Part shown: positions 43,094-52,341 of the stretch, piece after piece
Layout of the letters: the number at the start of each line of letters is the position of its first letter
How positions within the stretch are numbered: the stretch's first letter is position 1
NCBI RefSeq assembly: GCF_910578695.1
Contig: NZ_CAJTQJ010000010.1
Span: 1 to 61,654 of the forward strand
Length of the DNA: 61,654 nucleotides
Reading direction: 5' to 3'
Source of the DNA: an uncultured Brachyspira sp.
GTDB taxonomy: Bacteria; Spirochaetota; Brachyspiria; Brachyspirales; Brachyspiraceae
The notes under the pieces: generated by a model
Seen by the model: only the letters and a program-made list of their open reading frames with translations
Database searches by the model: none
Told to the model about the DNA's origin: nothing
Position numbers and translations under genes: made by a program

Positions 43094-44243
43094 AGATATA
43101 CTATTAAATAGGCTTCATACTACTATAAATCATAAAAATAAAATAGAAAATGACTGCATTAAATTTCTAAGCTATGATATTACTATTGAGCCTAAAATAG
43201 TTCAGATGGAAAAGAAAAACAGTATATTATGCACCATATATTTTTATGTAAAAGCACCTCTATTTGATAATATTTTTTTTGAATCTTCTTCAAGTATTGC
43301 TTCAGATGAATATAAGGCAATAGAACTTTCTTCTGATAATTTTGTATATTGTGCTTTGCATGGAATATTAGATTTTTTATCAGGTATTCATCATCATGAA
43401 ATAGAAACTTCTATATTAGGCATTAAAAAAAATTTTACAGTATGCGAGAGTCCTATAATTGGTCTTGGAAATATAGAAAACAAAGAAGATTTTTATGATG
43501 ATTATGTGGAATTTGATGAAAAAGAAGGATATTCTAGTTTTTTATGGAATTCTATACATAAAGAAGTACCTTTTATACTTGAAAATAATAGGGTAAATTT
43601 TATAAAAACTTATGCTGCTAAAATGCCTAATGGAGATATAATAACTGAATGTACTATAAATAATGTTAATAATAAAACATTAGAAAACTGCGTTCAAAAT
43701 GAAATTATTAAATGGGATAATAGCGGGGAATTTTTTTCTATAAAGCAGTTTTTCTTTATACTTCAGTCTGATTATACATATACAAAATATCCTTATACAA
43801 AAGAAGAAATAGAGTATTTTGTTATTGAATATGTGCTTGAATTTGAAAAGTATAATTTTAACTATAGTGAATTTATAAAAAATATAAAAAACATAATATC
43901 TGATACAAATATAAGAGAAGAAATAATAAATTTCGTTCCTGAAATATGTGCAGAATATGCTTTTAGAGATGTGATTTTTAATGAAAGGGCTGATGTTAAT
44001 ATAGGAAATAATAATTATAATATTTTAAAAACGCAGTTTACAAGCTATAAATATATTGAAGACGCTTTGATAGACAGATTTTCAAATAAAATATTTAAAA
44101 CAGAAAGCTTTAATGAATTGGTTCATATAAGCAATTCTTATAATATAATATACGAAACTATGAGAAATAATCATAATATAAAAATGGAAGATATATTTGT
44201 TTCTGTTACTTTCAACTTTACCAGCGAATATAAATTTATCTAA
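43080..44243 (+). CDS. Protein of unknown function (387 aa, DUF6348-like pattern)
   Basis: 387 residues with no signal peptide or membrane helix. The first half (ESSSSIASDEYKAIELSSDNFVYCALHGILDFL and FIKTYAAKMPNGDIITECTINN) weakly recalls DUF6348; the second half is not recognised. It overlaps the phosphoesterase by 14 bp, which implies coupled translation, and its end overlaps the convergent gene at 44236 by 8 bp. Function unknown. Confidence 0.6.
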   Translation: MNTYKDILLNRLHTTINHKNKIENDCIKFLSYDITIEPKIVQMEKKNSILCTIYFYVKAPLFDNIFFESSSSIASDEYKAIELSSDNFVYCALHGILDFLSGIHHHEIETSILGIKKNFTVCESPIIGLGNIENKEDFYDDYVEFDEKEGYSSFLWNSIHKEVPFILENNRVNFIKTYAAKMPNGDIITECTINNVNNKTLENCVQNEIIKWDNSGEFFSIKQFFFILQSDYTYTKYPYTKEEIEYFVIEYVLEFEKYNFNYSEFIKNIKNIISDTNIREEIINFVPEICAEYAFRDVIFNERADVNIGNNNYNILKTQFTSYKYIEDALIDRFSNKIFKTESFNELVHISNSYNIIYETMRNNHNIKMEDIFVSVTFNFTSEYKFI

Positions 44244-44925
44244 CTTCTAAAGCGGATATATAAAATCCTATCTGAACACCCAAATCTATAGATGAAAACT
44301 TTACTGTATCAGGAGCTGATTTTATATCTTTTATTACAGGAAAATCATAATTAAAATAAAAACTTAAACTAACTCCGCCTAATACAGTGAATGATTTTAC
44401 ACCAATAAGAAATTTAATATAAGGTATAACTATATCATCAAATCTCTGTTTCAATCTGCTGTAATTAAGAGTTTCTATTATATAATCATATCTAAGGCTT
44501 CCTCCCAAAGGAACTTTTATTCCTCCTCCAAATCCAAGCATAAATATATTAGCAAATATTCCTTCAATATACCCGCCCATATTCAAGCTGTCAAATACAT
44601 GAGTATATTTTTTTCTTTCTTCATAATTGATAAATCTGTAAGTATCCCTATAATATCCTAAATCCATTCCCAAGCCTAATATAATATCTTTATGTAAAAT
44701 AAAATTATATACAGGCTGAACTAAAAATCCCACTTCAAATGCTGATTGAGATTCATAGCTATTTTTATTTAATGCTCCGCCATTATTTTCTATATAGTAT
44801 TTCGGCAAACTCCCAGATAATGGAAGTATATATCCTAAACTAAAGAATCCTAATTGCGGAAATGCTTTTACAGATGTAATAAATAATACTAATAAAATAA
44901 TTATTTTTTTCATTGCTGTATTCAT
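44236..44925 (-). CDS. Probable outer-membrane beta-barrel protein
   Basis: 229 residues with a signal peptide ending around AFPQ. The mature part is rich in alternating aromatic/glycine strands (GFFSLGYILPLSG, ILGLGMDLGYY, IFMLGFGGGIKVPLGGSLRYDY, FTVLGGVSLSFYFNYDF) and ends in SIDLGVQIGFYISALEVR. This looks like a small outer-membrane barrel common in Brachyspira. ATG 44913 (MKKIIILL) is an alternative start. It overlaps the previous gene tail-to-tail by 8 bp. Confidence 0.6.
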   Translation of the reverse strand: MNTAMKKIIILLVLFITSVKAFPQLGFFSLGYILPLSGSLPKYYIENNGGALNKNSYESQSAFEVGFLVQPVYNFILHKDIILGLGMDLGYYRDTYRFINYEERKKYTHVFDSLNMGGYIEGIFANIFMLGFGGGIKVPLGGSLRYDYIIETLNYSRLKQRFDDIVIPYIKFLIGVKSFTVLGGVSLSFYFNYDFPVIKDIKSAPDTVKFSSIDLGVQIGFYISALEVR

Positions 44926-45167
44926 TATATATTTATTTATATCCTTTATATATTTATTAAATTATAAACTTAATTAATTTAATGTCAAATTATAATATAT
45001 TATAAAATTAGTTTTTCAAGTATTAAAATATTTATTTTTTAAAAACATTGAAATTAGTTTTATTTTTTATTATATTATATATGTATTATAAATAAAAAAA
45101 TTATATAATTTTTTATTATTGTCGATATTAGAAAAAAGTATCAACTATTGTATTTTGGAGATTAATT

Positions 45168-45668
45168 ATGCCTGCAGTAATCATAGAACATGATGAATAT
45201 CCTTCTGTAGTTGTTATAGAATATAACAGTATATACAGAAATGAATTACAGAATTTTATACATAATATAAAAATCAAAGATAATAAAGAAGAAGTTTATG
45301 TAGAGCAGTATTTCAATAAGATACTTTATAGTAATAATACAAATATAGGACTTTTAACTATAGACGGAAGAATAAACGGATATTATTATATAAATAAAGA
45401 AGGCGTTTTGAAATATATATATATGAACTATCCTTATAGAAGAAACGGTTTTGCAAAGCTTCTTCTTACCCATGCCATTAAGACTAATCCCAATATACAG
45501 TTTGAGAAGAATTCTAATCAGGCTTATACAAGACTCATTAGTTCTCCTATATTTGAAGATGTACTTAAAGGTAATTCTTCAGGAGCATTTGACAGCGGTT
45601 TAGGAGGACTTGATACATTTGAGGATTTAAGCGGCGGAAGTAAAGAAGGGGAGCTTACTTTATTTTAA
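45168..45668 (+). CDS. GNAT-like acetyltransferase-fold protein
   Basis: 166 residues. The stretch GLLTIDGRINGYYYINKEGVLKYIYMNYPYRRNGFAKLLLTHAIK has the strand-loop-helix layout of GNAT acetyltransferases, with YRRNGFAKLL in place of the acetyl-CoA loop (R/QxxGxG/A). The Gly/Ser-rich tail SGGSKEGELTLF is unusual. GGAG precedes the start. The next gene appears to start inside its last codons. Confidence 0.5.
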   Translation: MPAVIIEHDEYPSVVVIEYNSIYRNELQNFIHNIKIKDNKEEVYVEQYFNKILYSNNTNIGLLTIDGRINGYYYINKEGVLKYIYMNYPYRRNGFAKLLLTHAIKTNPNIQFEKNSNQAYTRLISSPIFEDVLKGNSSGAFDSGLGGLDTFEDLSGGSKEGELTLF

Positions 45669-46090
45669 TTTTTAAAAAAATTTTATATATAAATGCTATA
45701 TTATTATTATTAATTTCATGTACTCATAATACTGCTTCTTTGATAAAAGATTCTGTAGTGATAGAAGAGTCTATAAAAGTTTATCATCTTATTAGTATGC
45801 ATCCTTCTATGAATATTACGATTAGTATAAATGATAATAAAATATGCGGTAAATCTGCCGTAAATGATTATTGGGCTAATTGCAAAATAGACGGAGATTT
45901 AATTTATATAGATATGATAAAAACAACAAGGAAAACCGATACAGCTGAAAAGAGAAGAATAGAGGGCGATTATTTATCTATACTTCAAACAGCATATTCT
46001 TATAAGATAGAAAATAATAAACTTATTATATATACAAGATTTATTGATGAGCCTCTTGTTTATGAAGAGTGTAAAGAGATGAAATATTAA
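45662..46090 (+). CDS. Small lipoprotein with apparent ATT start codon
   Basis: In the frame that ends at 46090, codons run open back to a TAA at 45641. No ATG, GTG or TTG exists before the signal sequence. ATT at 45662 lies 8 nt after AAGGGGAG (45646-45653) and would give M-L-I-F-K-K-I-L-Y-I-N-A followed by a hydrophobic run and the lipobox LISC (Cys20). This is a textbook lipoprotein signal, so initiation from TTG 45740, which would remove it, is unlikely. The mature part of about 120 residues has no known family. Its start overlaps the GNAT-like gene by 7 bp. Confidence 0.6.
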   Translation: MLIFKKILYINAILLLLISCTHNTASLIKDSVVIEESIKVYHLISMHPSMNITISINDNKICGKSAVNDYWANCKIDGDLIYIDMIKTTRKTDTAEKRRIEGDYLSILQTAYSYKIENNKLIIYTRFIDEPLVYEECKEMKY

Positions 46091-46091
46091 A

Positions 46092-46121
46092 AAAGGCTGT
46101 ACTATTATTAGTGCAGCCTTT
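46092..46121. terminator. Bidirectional terminator
   Basis: AAAGGCTGTACT (46092-46103) pairs with AGTGCAGCCTTT (46110-46121) with one G-T pair and a 6-nt loop. It has T/A-rich tails on both sides and ends the lipoprotein gene (+) and the mgl operon (-). Confidence 0.85.
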
Positions 46122-46125
46122 TATT

Positions 46126-46284
46126 TTATTTGTATATTATGCTGGTAATATATCCGATAAATTCTCCGATTACAAATATCATAAATACAAAACCTAAAAA
46201 TATAAGAGCTTTTAAAGTTCTTTTCTTAGTTTCTTTTTTATTAAACTCTCTTCTAAAAGGATCATTATTATTATCATATTCCAT
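46126..46284 (-). CDS. Small single-pass membrane protein at the end of the mgl operon
   Basis: A 52-residue open frame just under usual gene-calling limits. It opens MEYDNNNDPF, then a basic stretch KKETKKRTLKAL, then one membrane helix IFLGFVFMIFVIGEFIGYI. The start is 12 nt after the mglC stop (GATGAG-type site between) and the stop lies just before the operon terminator. Coding is supported by the charge pattern and position. It may modulate the transporter; that is inference. Confidence 0.55.
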   Translation of the reverse strand: MEYDNNNDPFRREFNKKETKKRTLKALIFLGFVFMIFVIGEFIGYITSIIYK

Positions 46285-46296
46285 ATAATAAACTCA

Positions 46297-47319
46297 TCAT
46301 ACTTTTTTCAAATATTTTTGCGTATCAACTGCAACAGCTGCAATTATGATAGTACCTTTAATTATATACTGCATATATGGAGAAATACCAACGAATGACA
46401 TACCATAATTAATAACTTGGAAAATTAATACTCCTGATACTATACCCAAAATAGAGCCGATACCTCCTGAAAAAGAAACACCTCCCACAACGCATGCAGC
46501 TATGGCATCAAGTTCATAACCATTACCTAAGTTATTAGTAGCAGAACCAACTCTTGCTACCTCCAAAGAACCTGCTATACCGTATAAAGCACCAGCCATA
46601 GTATAAACTATCATAAGAGTTAAAGGTATATTAACACCGCTTACAGCAGCAGCTTCAGGGTTTCCTCCTACTGCAAATATATTCTTACCCAATTTAGTTT
46701 TATTCCAAATAACCCACATAGTTAAGGTTATAATGACTGCAAATACAATTAAGTATGAAATAGTGAAATTACCTAATTTTATGCCTCCTTGTGCAATACT
46801 AGTAAATCTAGGGTCAAGTCCTCCGATAGGCTGAGCACCATAAGGAGGTCTGTCAAAATATGTACTAGTTACACCATAAAGTATAAGCTGCATACCTAAA
46901 GTAGCTATAAAAGGTGTTACATAAAGTTTAGAGATTATGAAGCCGTTTATAAGCCCAAATACCATAAGTATAAGCATAACTAAAAGTATAGGCAGTATAA
47001 CAGGAAGCATAGGCAGGTCAGGATACATTCTAGTAGGATTAGAAGTAGACTGCAAAAGCGAAGCACTTACAACAGCAGCAAGCCCTACAGCTCTTCCAGC
47101 ACCTAAGTCATTGCCCTGAGTAACAAGAAGAGTACCTATACCCACAGCTATTATCATACGGGTAGATGCCTGAGCAAATATATTAAGAAAATTGCTTAGT
47201 CTAAAGAAAGTAGGTTCTTTAATAATTATACCTATGAGTATAAGAAGTAATGCTGCAAATATAGCATTGTTTAAAATAAATGATTTAATAGTTTTAATAT
47301 TGATTTTATTTTTGTCCAT
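46297..47319 (-). CDS. mglC: Galactose/methyl-galactoside ABC transporter permease
   Basis: 340 residues with 8-10 membrane helices of the RbsC/MglC permease family. Marks are IAVGIGTLLVTQGNDLGAGRAVGLAAVV and GNPEAAAVSGVNIPLTL with NKTKLGKNIFAVGG (EAA-like loop), then ACVVGGVSFSGGIGS. It forms the membrane channel driven by MglA. AAGGAA precedes the ATG. Thirty bp after mglA. Confidence 0.95.
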   Translation of the reverse strand: MDKNKINIKTIKSFILNNAIFAALLLILIGIIIKEPTFFRLSNFLNIFAQASTRMIIAVGIGTLLVTQGNDLGAGRAVGLAAVVSASLLQSTSNPTRMYPDLPMLPVILPILLVMLILMVFGLINGFIISKLYVTPFIATLGMQLILYGVTSTYFDRPPYGAQPIGGLDPRFTSIAQGGIKLGNFTISYLIVFAVIITLTMWVIWNKTKLGKNIFAVGGNPEAAAVSGVNIPLTLMIVYTMAGALYGIAGSLEVARVGSATNNLGNGYELDAIAACVVGGVSFSGGIGSILGIVSGVLIFQVINYGMSFVGISPYMQYIIKGTIIIAAVAVDTQKYLKKV

Positions 47320-47349
47320 AATTGTTCCTTTACTTGTACTTAATTAAAA

Positions 47350-48855
47350 TTATAAATATTTAGCAGACAATGCCATAATTTCTTCTTGATTAGTATTTTT
47401 AGTTTCTACAATACCTGCTACTTTTCCATTACTCATAACCATAATTCTATCTGTTATACCGAGTAATTCAGGCATTTCGGAACTAACTACTATTACAGCT
47501 TTACCAACTGTAGCTAAATCTATAATAAGCCTGTATATATCATATTTTGCCCCTACATCTATACCGCGTGTAGGTTCATCAAGCATCAGTACATCAGGCT
47601 TGCTTAAAAGCCATCTTCCCAAAATAACTTTCTGCTGATTTCCTCCTGACAATGTTTGTATAGCAGTTTTTTCTGAAGGAGTTTTTACCTGCATACTGTC
47701 TATAACCCATTTGGTATCTTCCTGCATTTTTTTATTATCCAAAAATCCGAATTTATTTCTATAATTATCAATATTGGCTATAGTGGAATTAAAATTGATA
47801 GAAAGCATTCCAAATATTCCAGTCTGCCTTCTCTCTTCTGTAACTAAAGCAAAACCATTTTTAATAGCTTTTCTGGTATTTGAATTATTAACTTCTCTGT
47901 CCATTTTCAAAACATTTCCAGATGATAAAGTTCTCATACCAAAAATACTTTCAAGTACTTCTGTTCTTTTAGCTCCCACAAGTCCTGCAATACCCAATAC
48001 TTCGCCTTTTCTTACACTAAAATTAACTTCTTTAAGCGAGGGCTGATAAAATGCCGTAAAATCTTTTATTTCTAAAATATTTTCTCCAGGAGTATTTGTT
48101 TTTTCAGGAAAACGATTAGTTAAATCTCTTCCTACCATTTGCTTAATAATCATATCTGTTGTTAATTCTTTGGAAGGAGTAGTATCAACATATTTTCCGT
48201 CTCTCATTATAGTAACTTCATCAGAAATTTGAAGTATTTCTTCCATTTTATGAGATATATAAATCATACCTACGCCTCTGCTTTGAAGCTTTCTAATTAT
48301 TTTAAATAATTTAGCTACTTCTTTTTCCGTAAGAGAGCTTGTAGGTTCATCTAATACTAATATTTTTGAATTATATGAAACAGCCTTTGCTATTTCTACC
48401 ATTTGCATTTCTGACACAGATAATGCAGATACTTTTGTTCTAGGGTCTAAAGGTATTTCTAAATCATCAAAAATTGCCTTAGTATCATCATACATTTTTT
48501 TTTCATCAATAATAATGCCGTATTTTGTAGGGTATTTTCCAAGCCATATATTATCTTGTATATTTCTCTGACGAACCTGATTGAGTTCCTGATGCACCAT
48601 TGCAACACCATTATTTAAAGCCTGTTTTGGTGAAACAAAATTAACTTCTTTACCGTCTAAAAATATATGTCCTTCATCTTTACGGTATATGCCGAATAAA
48701 CATTTCATTAAAGTAGATTTTCCAGCACCGTTTTCCCCCATAAGAGCCACTACTTCGCCTTCTCTTACGGTAAGCTTGACATCATCTAATGCCTTAACTC
48801 CCGGAAAAGACTTTGAAATACCTTTCATTTCAAGAACTATCTTTTTATTATCCAT
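47350..48855 (-). CDS. mglA: Galactose/methyl-galactoside ABC transporter ATP-binding protein
   Basis: 501 residues: two fused ABC domains. The first has Walker A GENGAGKST, LSVSEMQMVEIAKA (signature) and LVLDEPTSSL. The second has the degenerate Walker A GLVGAKRTE, LSGGNQQKVILGRWL and MLDEPTRGIDVGAK, the known MglA/RbsA pattern. It energises sugar uptake from the MglB proteins. A hairpin separates it from mglB copy 1. Confidence 0.96.
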   Translation of the reverse strand: MDNKKIVLEMKGISKSFPGVKALDDVKLTVREGEVVALMGENGAGKSTLMKCLFGIYRKDEGHIFLDGKEVNFVSPKQALNNGVAMVHQELNQVRQRNIQDNIWLGKYPTKYGIIIDEKKMYDDTKAIFDDLEIPLDPRTKVSALSVSEMQMVEIAKAVSYNSKILVLDEPTSSLTEKEVAKLFKIIRKLQSRGVGMIYISHKMEEILQISDEVTIMRDGKYVDTTPSKELTTDMIIKQMVGRDLTNRFPEKTNTPGENILEIKDFTAFYQPSLKEVNFSVRKGEVLGIAGLVGAKRTEVLESIFGMRTLSSGNVLKMDREVNNSNTRKAIKNGFALVTEERRQTGIFGMLSINFNSTIANIDNYRNKFGFLDNKKMQEDTKWVIDSMQVKTPSEKTAIQTLSGGNQQKVILGRWLLSKPDVLMLDEPTRGIDVGAKYDIYRLIIDLATVGKAVIVVSSEMPELLGITDRIMVMSNGKVAGIVETKNTNQEEIMALSAKYL

Positions 48856-48899
48856 ATATTTACAACCCTTTTAAAACTAATAAAATTATTAAAATATAT

Positions 48900-48927
48900 A
48901 GGGATATTAATATAATTTAATATCCCT
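48900..48927 (-). promoter_or_regulatory. Hairpin between mglB copy 1 and mglA
   Basis: AGGGATATT (48900-48908) pairs perfectly with AATATCCCT (48919-48927) around a 10-nt loop; only a weak T-rich stretch follows on the minus strand. Such intercistronic hairpins in binding-protein operons stop part of the transcripts and protect the upstream mRNA, keeping binding protein in excess. Confidence 0.6.
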
Positions 48928-48945
48928 AATATTATAAAAATTTAA

Positions 48946-49992
48946 TTATTTATAAGCTTCTTCAGCTACATTTACATTATTTTTAGTTATAGGTACATAA
49001 GGAACGCGTACTGCTTTAACATCGTCTAAAGTCCAAGCAGTGCCTTCTAATGGATCTTTGCCTGCAGCAACATTCAAAGTAATGTCTACTAAAGCCTGAG
49101 ATTGTCCGATTGGATCATTAAGAACAGAGCCTACTACAGTTCCTTTTTTGATTTCATTTATCATATCAGGAATAGCATCAACACCTACTATAGGTATATA
49201 TTTTGTAGTGTCGCCTTCTTTATTGTATCCTAAAGCCTGTATAGACTGTAAAGCACCTAAAGCCATAGCATCATTATTACAGAAAATATATTCAAGTTTA
49301 TCTCCATATTTTTGTATCCAAGCATCAACTATATCTTTAGCTTTTGCTGTATCCCACATAGCAGTTTGTTCTTCTAATCTTTCAACTTGAAGCCCATTAT
49401 TAGTGATATATAAAGTAACATGGCTTGTTCTAGCTTCAGCATCTGGGTGTCCTGGTTCGCCCTTTAATAAAGCATACTGTATAATACCGTCGCCGTTTTT
49501 ATCCCAATTAGGATTAGCTTTCCAAGTATCTACAACAACCTGACCTTGCATATCGCCTGATTCTTCAGGAGTAGTGCCTACATACCAAGTTTTATCATAG
49601 CTGAATATAGCTTCAGAACTAGGCTGTTTATTGAAAAATACAACTGGTATTTCTTTTTGTTTAGCTTTATCTATAATAGTCTGAGCTGCCTGAGGATCTA
49701 CTAAGTTAATAGCTAATGCTTTTGAATCTTTATTCAGCATAACATCAACTTGATCATTTTGCTGAGCCTGATTATTCTGCGAATCATTGATTATTAAATT
49801 AGCTTTTCCTTTGATTTTACTTTCAATGTTTCTTCTGTAGAATGACATAAAGTTATCATCATAACGATAAATTGTTACTCCTATAGTAGGACCGTCATTA
49901 GCTGCAGATTTAGAATCTCCGCCGCCGCAGGATATTGTAAAAATTGAAGACATTACTAATAATGCTCCAATAACGATTAGTGATTTTTTCAT
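48946..49992 (-). CDS. mglB: Galactose/glucose-binding lipoprotein MglB, copy 1 (canonical)
   Basis: 348 residues with lipobox TISC, then a periplasmic binding fold. It keeps all residues known from E. coli MglB contacts: YDDNF (Asp14), FFNKQP (Asn91), GHPDAEART (His152, Asp154, Arg158), TAMWDTA (Trp183), CNNDAMALGAL (Asn211), VGVDAIP (Asp236) and SVLNDP (Asn256), plus the calcium loop DKNGDGIIQ. It binds glucose/galactose for MglAC and probably serves chemotaxis. It has its own promoter and a good ribosome site. Nearest the transporter genes of four tandem copies. Confidence 0.95.
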   Translation of the reverse strand: MKKSLIVIGALLVMSSIFTISCGGGDSKSAANDGPTIGVTIYRYDDNFMSFYRRNIESKIKGKANLIINDSQNNQAQQNDQVDVMLNKDSKALAINLVDPQAAQTIIDKAKQKEIPVVFFNKQPSSEAIFSYDKTWYVGTTPEESGDMQGQVVVDTWKANPNWDKNGDGIIQYALLKGEPGHPDAEARTSHVTLYITNNGLQVERLEEQTAMWDTAKAKDIVDAWIQKYGDKLEYIFCNNDAMALGALQSIQALGYNKEGDTTKYIPIVGVDAIPDMINEIKKGTVVGSVLNDPIGQSQALVDITLNVAAGKDPLEGTAWTLDDVKAVRVPYVPITKNNVNVAEEAYK

Positions 49993-50033
49993 ATTAGAAA
50001 ACTCCTTAAATTAATTAATATTCTCTTCATACT

Positions 50034-50061
50034 AGTATATAAATTTATTTTCTTAAATCAA
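50034..50061 (-). promoter_or_regulatory. Internal promoter of mglB copy 1
   Basis: Minus strand: -35 TTGATT (50056-50061), 16-bp spacer, -10 TATACT (50034-50039), about 45 bp before the start of mglB copy 1. It allows mglB1-mglA-mglC expression without the upstream copies. Confidence 0.5.
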
Positions 50062-50105
50062 GTAAAATCGCTTTTTATTAATACAAAGATATTATGCATA
50101 ATAAC

Positions 50106-51110
50106 TTATTCATTTATATTATCAATTGTAATAGCTTTATATGGAATTTTTACAGATTTTGCATCATTTAATCTCCAGGGTGTGCCTGATATAGGATTAT
50201 GCTGTCCTTTAAAAAGATTTACTGCCAAATCTGAAATAGCTCTCGCTTGTAAAACTTCATCATTAATAACTGTCCCAACCATTGCCCCATTTTGTATCTC
50301 TTTTATGCTTTCAGGTTCAGCATCTATTCCTACTATAGGTATATATTTATCTAAATCGCCTTTATTATACCCTAAACTTTGTATAGCAGATAAAGCTCCC
50401 AAAGCCATTTCATCATTATTAGCTATAATATATTCTATTTGAGATTTATAATCTGCCATCCAAGAAGACATTATTTCGCTTGCTTTCTCTCTATCCCACA
50501 TAGCTGTCTGTATATTTAATATATCAGTTTCTAAACCATTGTCATTCAAAAATGATATAACATTTTCAGTTCTTATTTCAGCATCTATATGTCCGGGTTC
50601 TCCCTTTATTATAACGCATTGTATTTTTCCGTCATTATTTTTATCCAAAGCAGCATTATTATTCCAATCATTTAATATTATCTCGCCTTGCAAGTCCGAT
50701 ACCTCTTTGCTTGTTGTTCCTACATACCATACCTTATCGTATGAAGACATAATATCAAAATCAGGTGCTTTATTAAATAAGATTAATGGTATATTATTTT
50801 CTTTGGCTTTATTAATTACATTTTCTGCTGCCTGAGGATCTACTAAATTTATAACTAATACTTTTACGCCTTTTGATATATAATCATCTATTTGTTCATT
50901 TTGAGTTATTTGATTATTTTTAGAATCGCTTATAATATATTTTGCTTTTCCTGAAAGAAATTTCGATATATTATTTTTTATAGAGTTAGCAAATAAATCA
51001 TCAGTTTTATATATGGTAATACCTATAAAGCCGTCTTCATAATTTGAATTATTTGAACATGATATAAACAATAATATTAAAAGAATCATTAGAAAATTTT
51101 TTTTACTCAT
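50106..51110 (-). CDS. MglB paralogue lipoprotein, copy 2
   Basis: 334 residues, lipobox FISC. Clearly MglB-like: YKTDDLFANS, SDSKNNQITQNEQIDDY, FNKAPDF, the calcium loop DKNNDGKIQ, KGEPGHIDAEIRT (His152, Asp154 and Arg158 equivalents kept), QTAMWDRE (Trp183 kept), IANNDEMALGAL and VGIDAEP, GTVINDE (Asn256 kept). The stacking Phe16 region is changed (YDDNF to TDDLF), so the specificity may be altered. 113 bp gap to copy 1. Confidence 0.88.
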   Translation of the reverse strand: MSKKNFLMILLILLFISCSNNSNYEDGFIGITIYKTDDLFANSIKNNISKFLSGKAKYIISDSKNNQITQNEQIDDYISKGVKVLVINLVDPQAAENVINKAKENNIPLILFNKAPDFDIMSSYDKVWYVGTTSKEVSDLQGEIILNDWNNNAALDKNNDGKIQCVIIKGEPGHIDAEIRTENVISFLNDNGLETDILNIQTAMWDREKASEIMSSWMADYKSQIEYIIANNDEMALGALSAIQSLGYNKGDLDKYIPIVGIDAEPESIKEIQNGAMVGTVINDEVLQARAISDLAVNLFKGQHNPISGTPWRLNDAKSVKIPYKAITIDNINE

Positions 51111-51226
51111 ATACTACTCCTATAATATTTTAATATTAATTTATAATATAATTACTATTTGTAAACTTTATTTTAAATATAAAATACTATATATAGTTTC
51201 TTAAATTAATAAAAAACAAATTTCTA

Positions 51227-52258
51227 TTATTTGTAAGCCTCCGAAGATTCGTCTATATTTTCTAATGTTATTGCTCTGTAAGGTTCTCTGACAGCCTTTG
51301 AGTCATCTAATTTATATTCTGTTCCTGCAAGCACATCATTGCCTTTTGCTATATTAAGAACCATATCAACTATGGCTTTAGCCTGATCTTTAGGACTTTG
51401 TAAAACTGTTCCGACTACACTGCCTTTTTTTATTTCTTCAATAATTTCAGGAATAGCATCAACGCCTACTATAGGTATGAATTTATTACTGTCTCCTATA
51501 TTGTATCCCTGTTTCTGAATAGATTTTAAAGCTCCTAGAGCCATAGCATCATTATTAGAGAATATAAACTCTATATTATTGCCGTATTTTTCTATCCAAG
51601 AATCTGCAGCTGTCTGAGCTTGAAGTATATCCCAATTTGCTGTTTGTTCATCTAATTGTTCTATAGCTATTTCATTATCGCTTAATACAGCTTTTATTCT
51701 TTCTGTTCTGGCTTCTGCATCAGGATGTCCTGCTTCTCCTTTTAATATAACATACTGTATTTTTCCATCTCCATTTTTATCCCAAGCAGGATTTGAATTC
51801 CAAGCTTTAACTACTATATCGCCTTGTATATTTCCTGATTCTTCGCTTAAAGTTCCTACATACCACGCTTTATCATAAAGCATCATATCCTCTTTACTAG
51901 GCTCTTTATTAAAAAATATTACAGGTATTCCTGAAGGTTTTATTTTATTTATCATAAAGCTTGCTGATGAAGGATCTACCAAATTTATAGCCAAAGCATC
52001 AACTTGTCTTTGTATAGCGGCATCCACCTGATCATTTTGCTTTACTTGATCATTTTCTGAATCATTCATTATGAATTTTGCTTTTCCATTAAGCATAGTT
52101 TCAATATTTCTTCTCATAAATGATATAAAATTATCATCATATCTGTAAATAGTGATTCCGACTTCTATTTCATTATTTTGTTCTGAAGTATTGCCGCAGC
52201 TTATAATTAGTAAAATAAATAATAAAAATACTATAAAAGTAATTACTGCTCTATTCAT
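51227..52258 (-). CDS. MglB paralogue lipoprotein, copy 3
   Basis: 343 residues, lipobox IISC. Contacts kept: YDDNFIS, FFNKEP, GHPDAEART, TANWDIL, SNNDAMALGAL, VGVDAIPE. The Asn256 equivalent is changed (GTVLQSP in place of GTVLND). The calcium loop DKNGDGKIQ is kept. Closest in look to copy 1. 116 bp before copy 2 with its own GGAG site. Confidence 0.88.
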   Translation of the reverse strand: MNRAVITFIVFLLFILLIISCGNTSEQNNEIEVGITIYRYDDNFISFMRRNIETMLNGKAKFIMNDSENDQVKQNDQVDAAIQRQVDALAINLVDPSSASFMINKIKPSGIPVIFFNKEPSKEDMMLYDKAWYVGTLSEESGNIQGDIVVKAWNSNPAWDKNGDGKIQYVILKGEAGHPDAEARTERIKAVLSDNEIAIEQLDEQTANWDILQAQTAADSWIEKYGNNIEFIFSNNDAMALGALKSIQKQGYNIGDSNKFIPIVGVDAIPEIIEEIKKGSVVGTVLQSPKDQAKAIVDMVLNIAKGNDVLAGTEYKLDDSKAVREPYRAITLENIDESSEAYK

Positions 52259-52341
52259 AAAAAACTCCGATTTTTATATAGCTATATTTTAGTTTATTAA
52301 AAAAAATATATAAGTCAAATTAAATTATTAAAAAATATATT

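Noticed and set aside
45740..46090. TTG start at 45740 for the small lipoprotein
   Set aside because: It would discard a complete lipoprotein signal peptide in the same frame and has no ribosome site.
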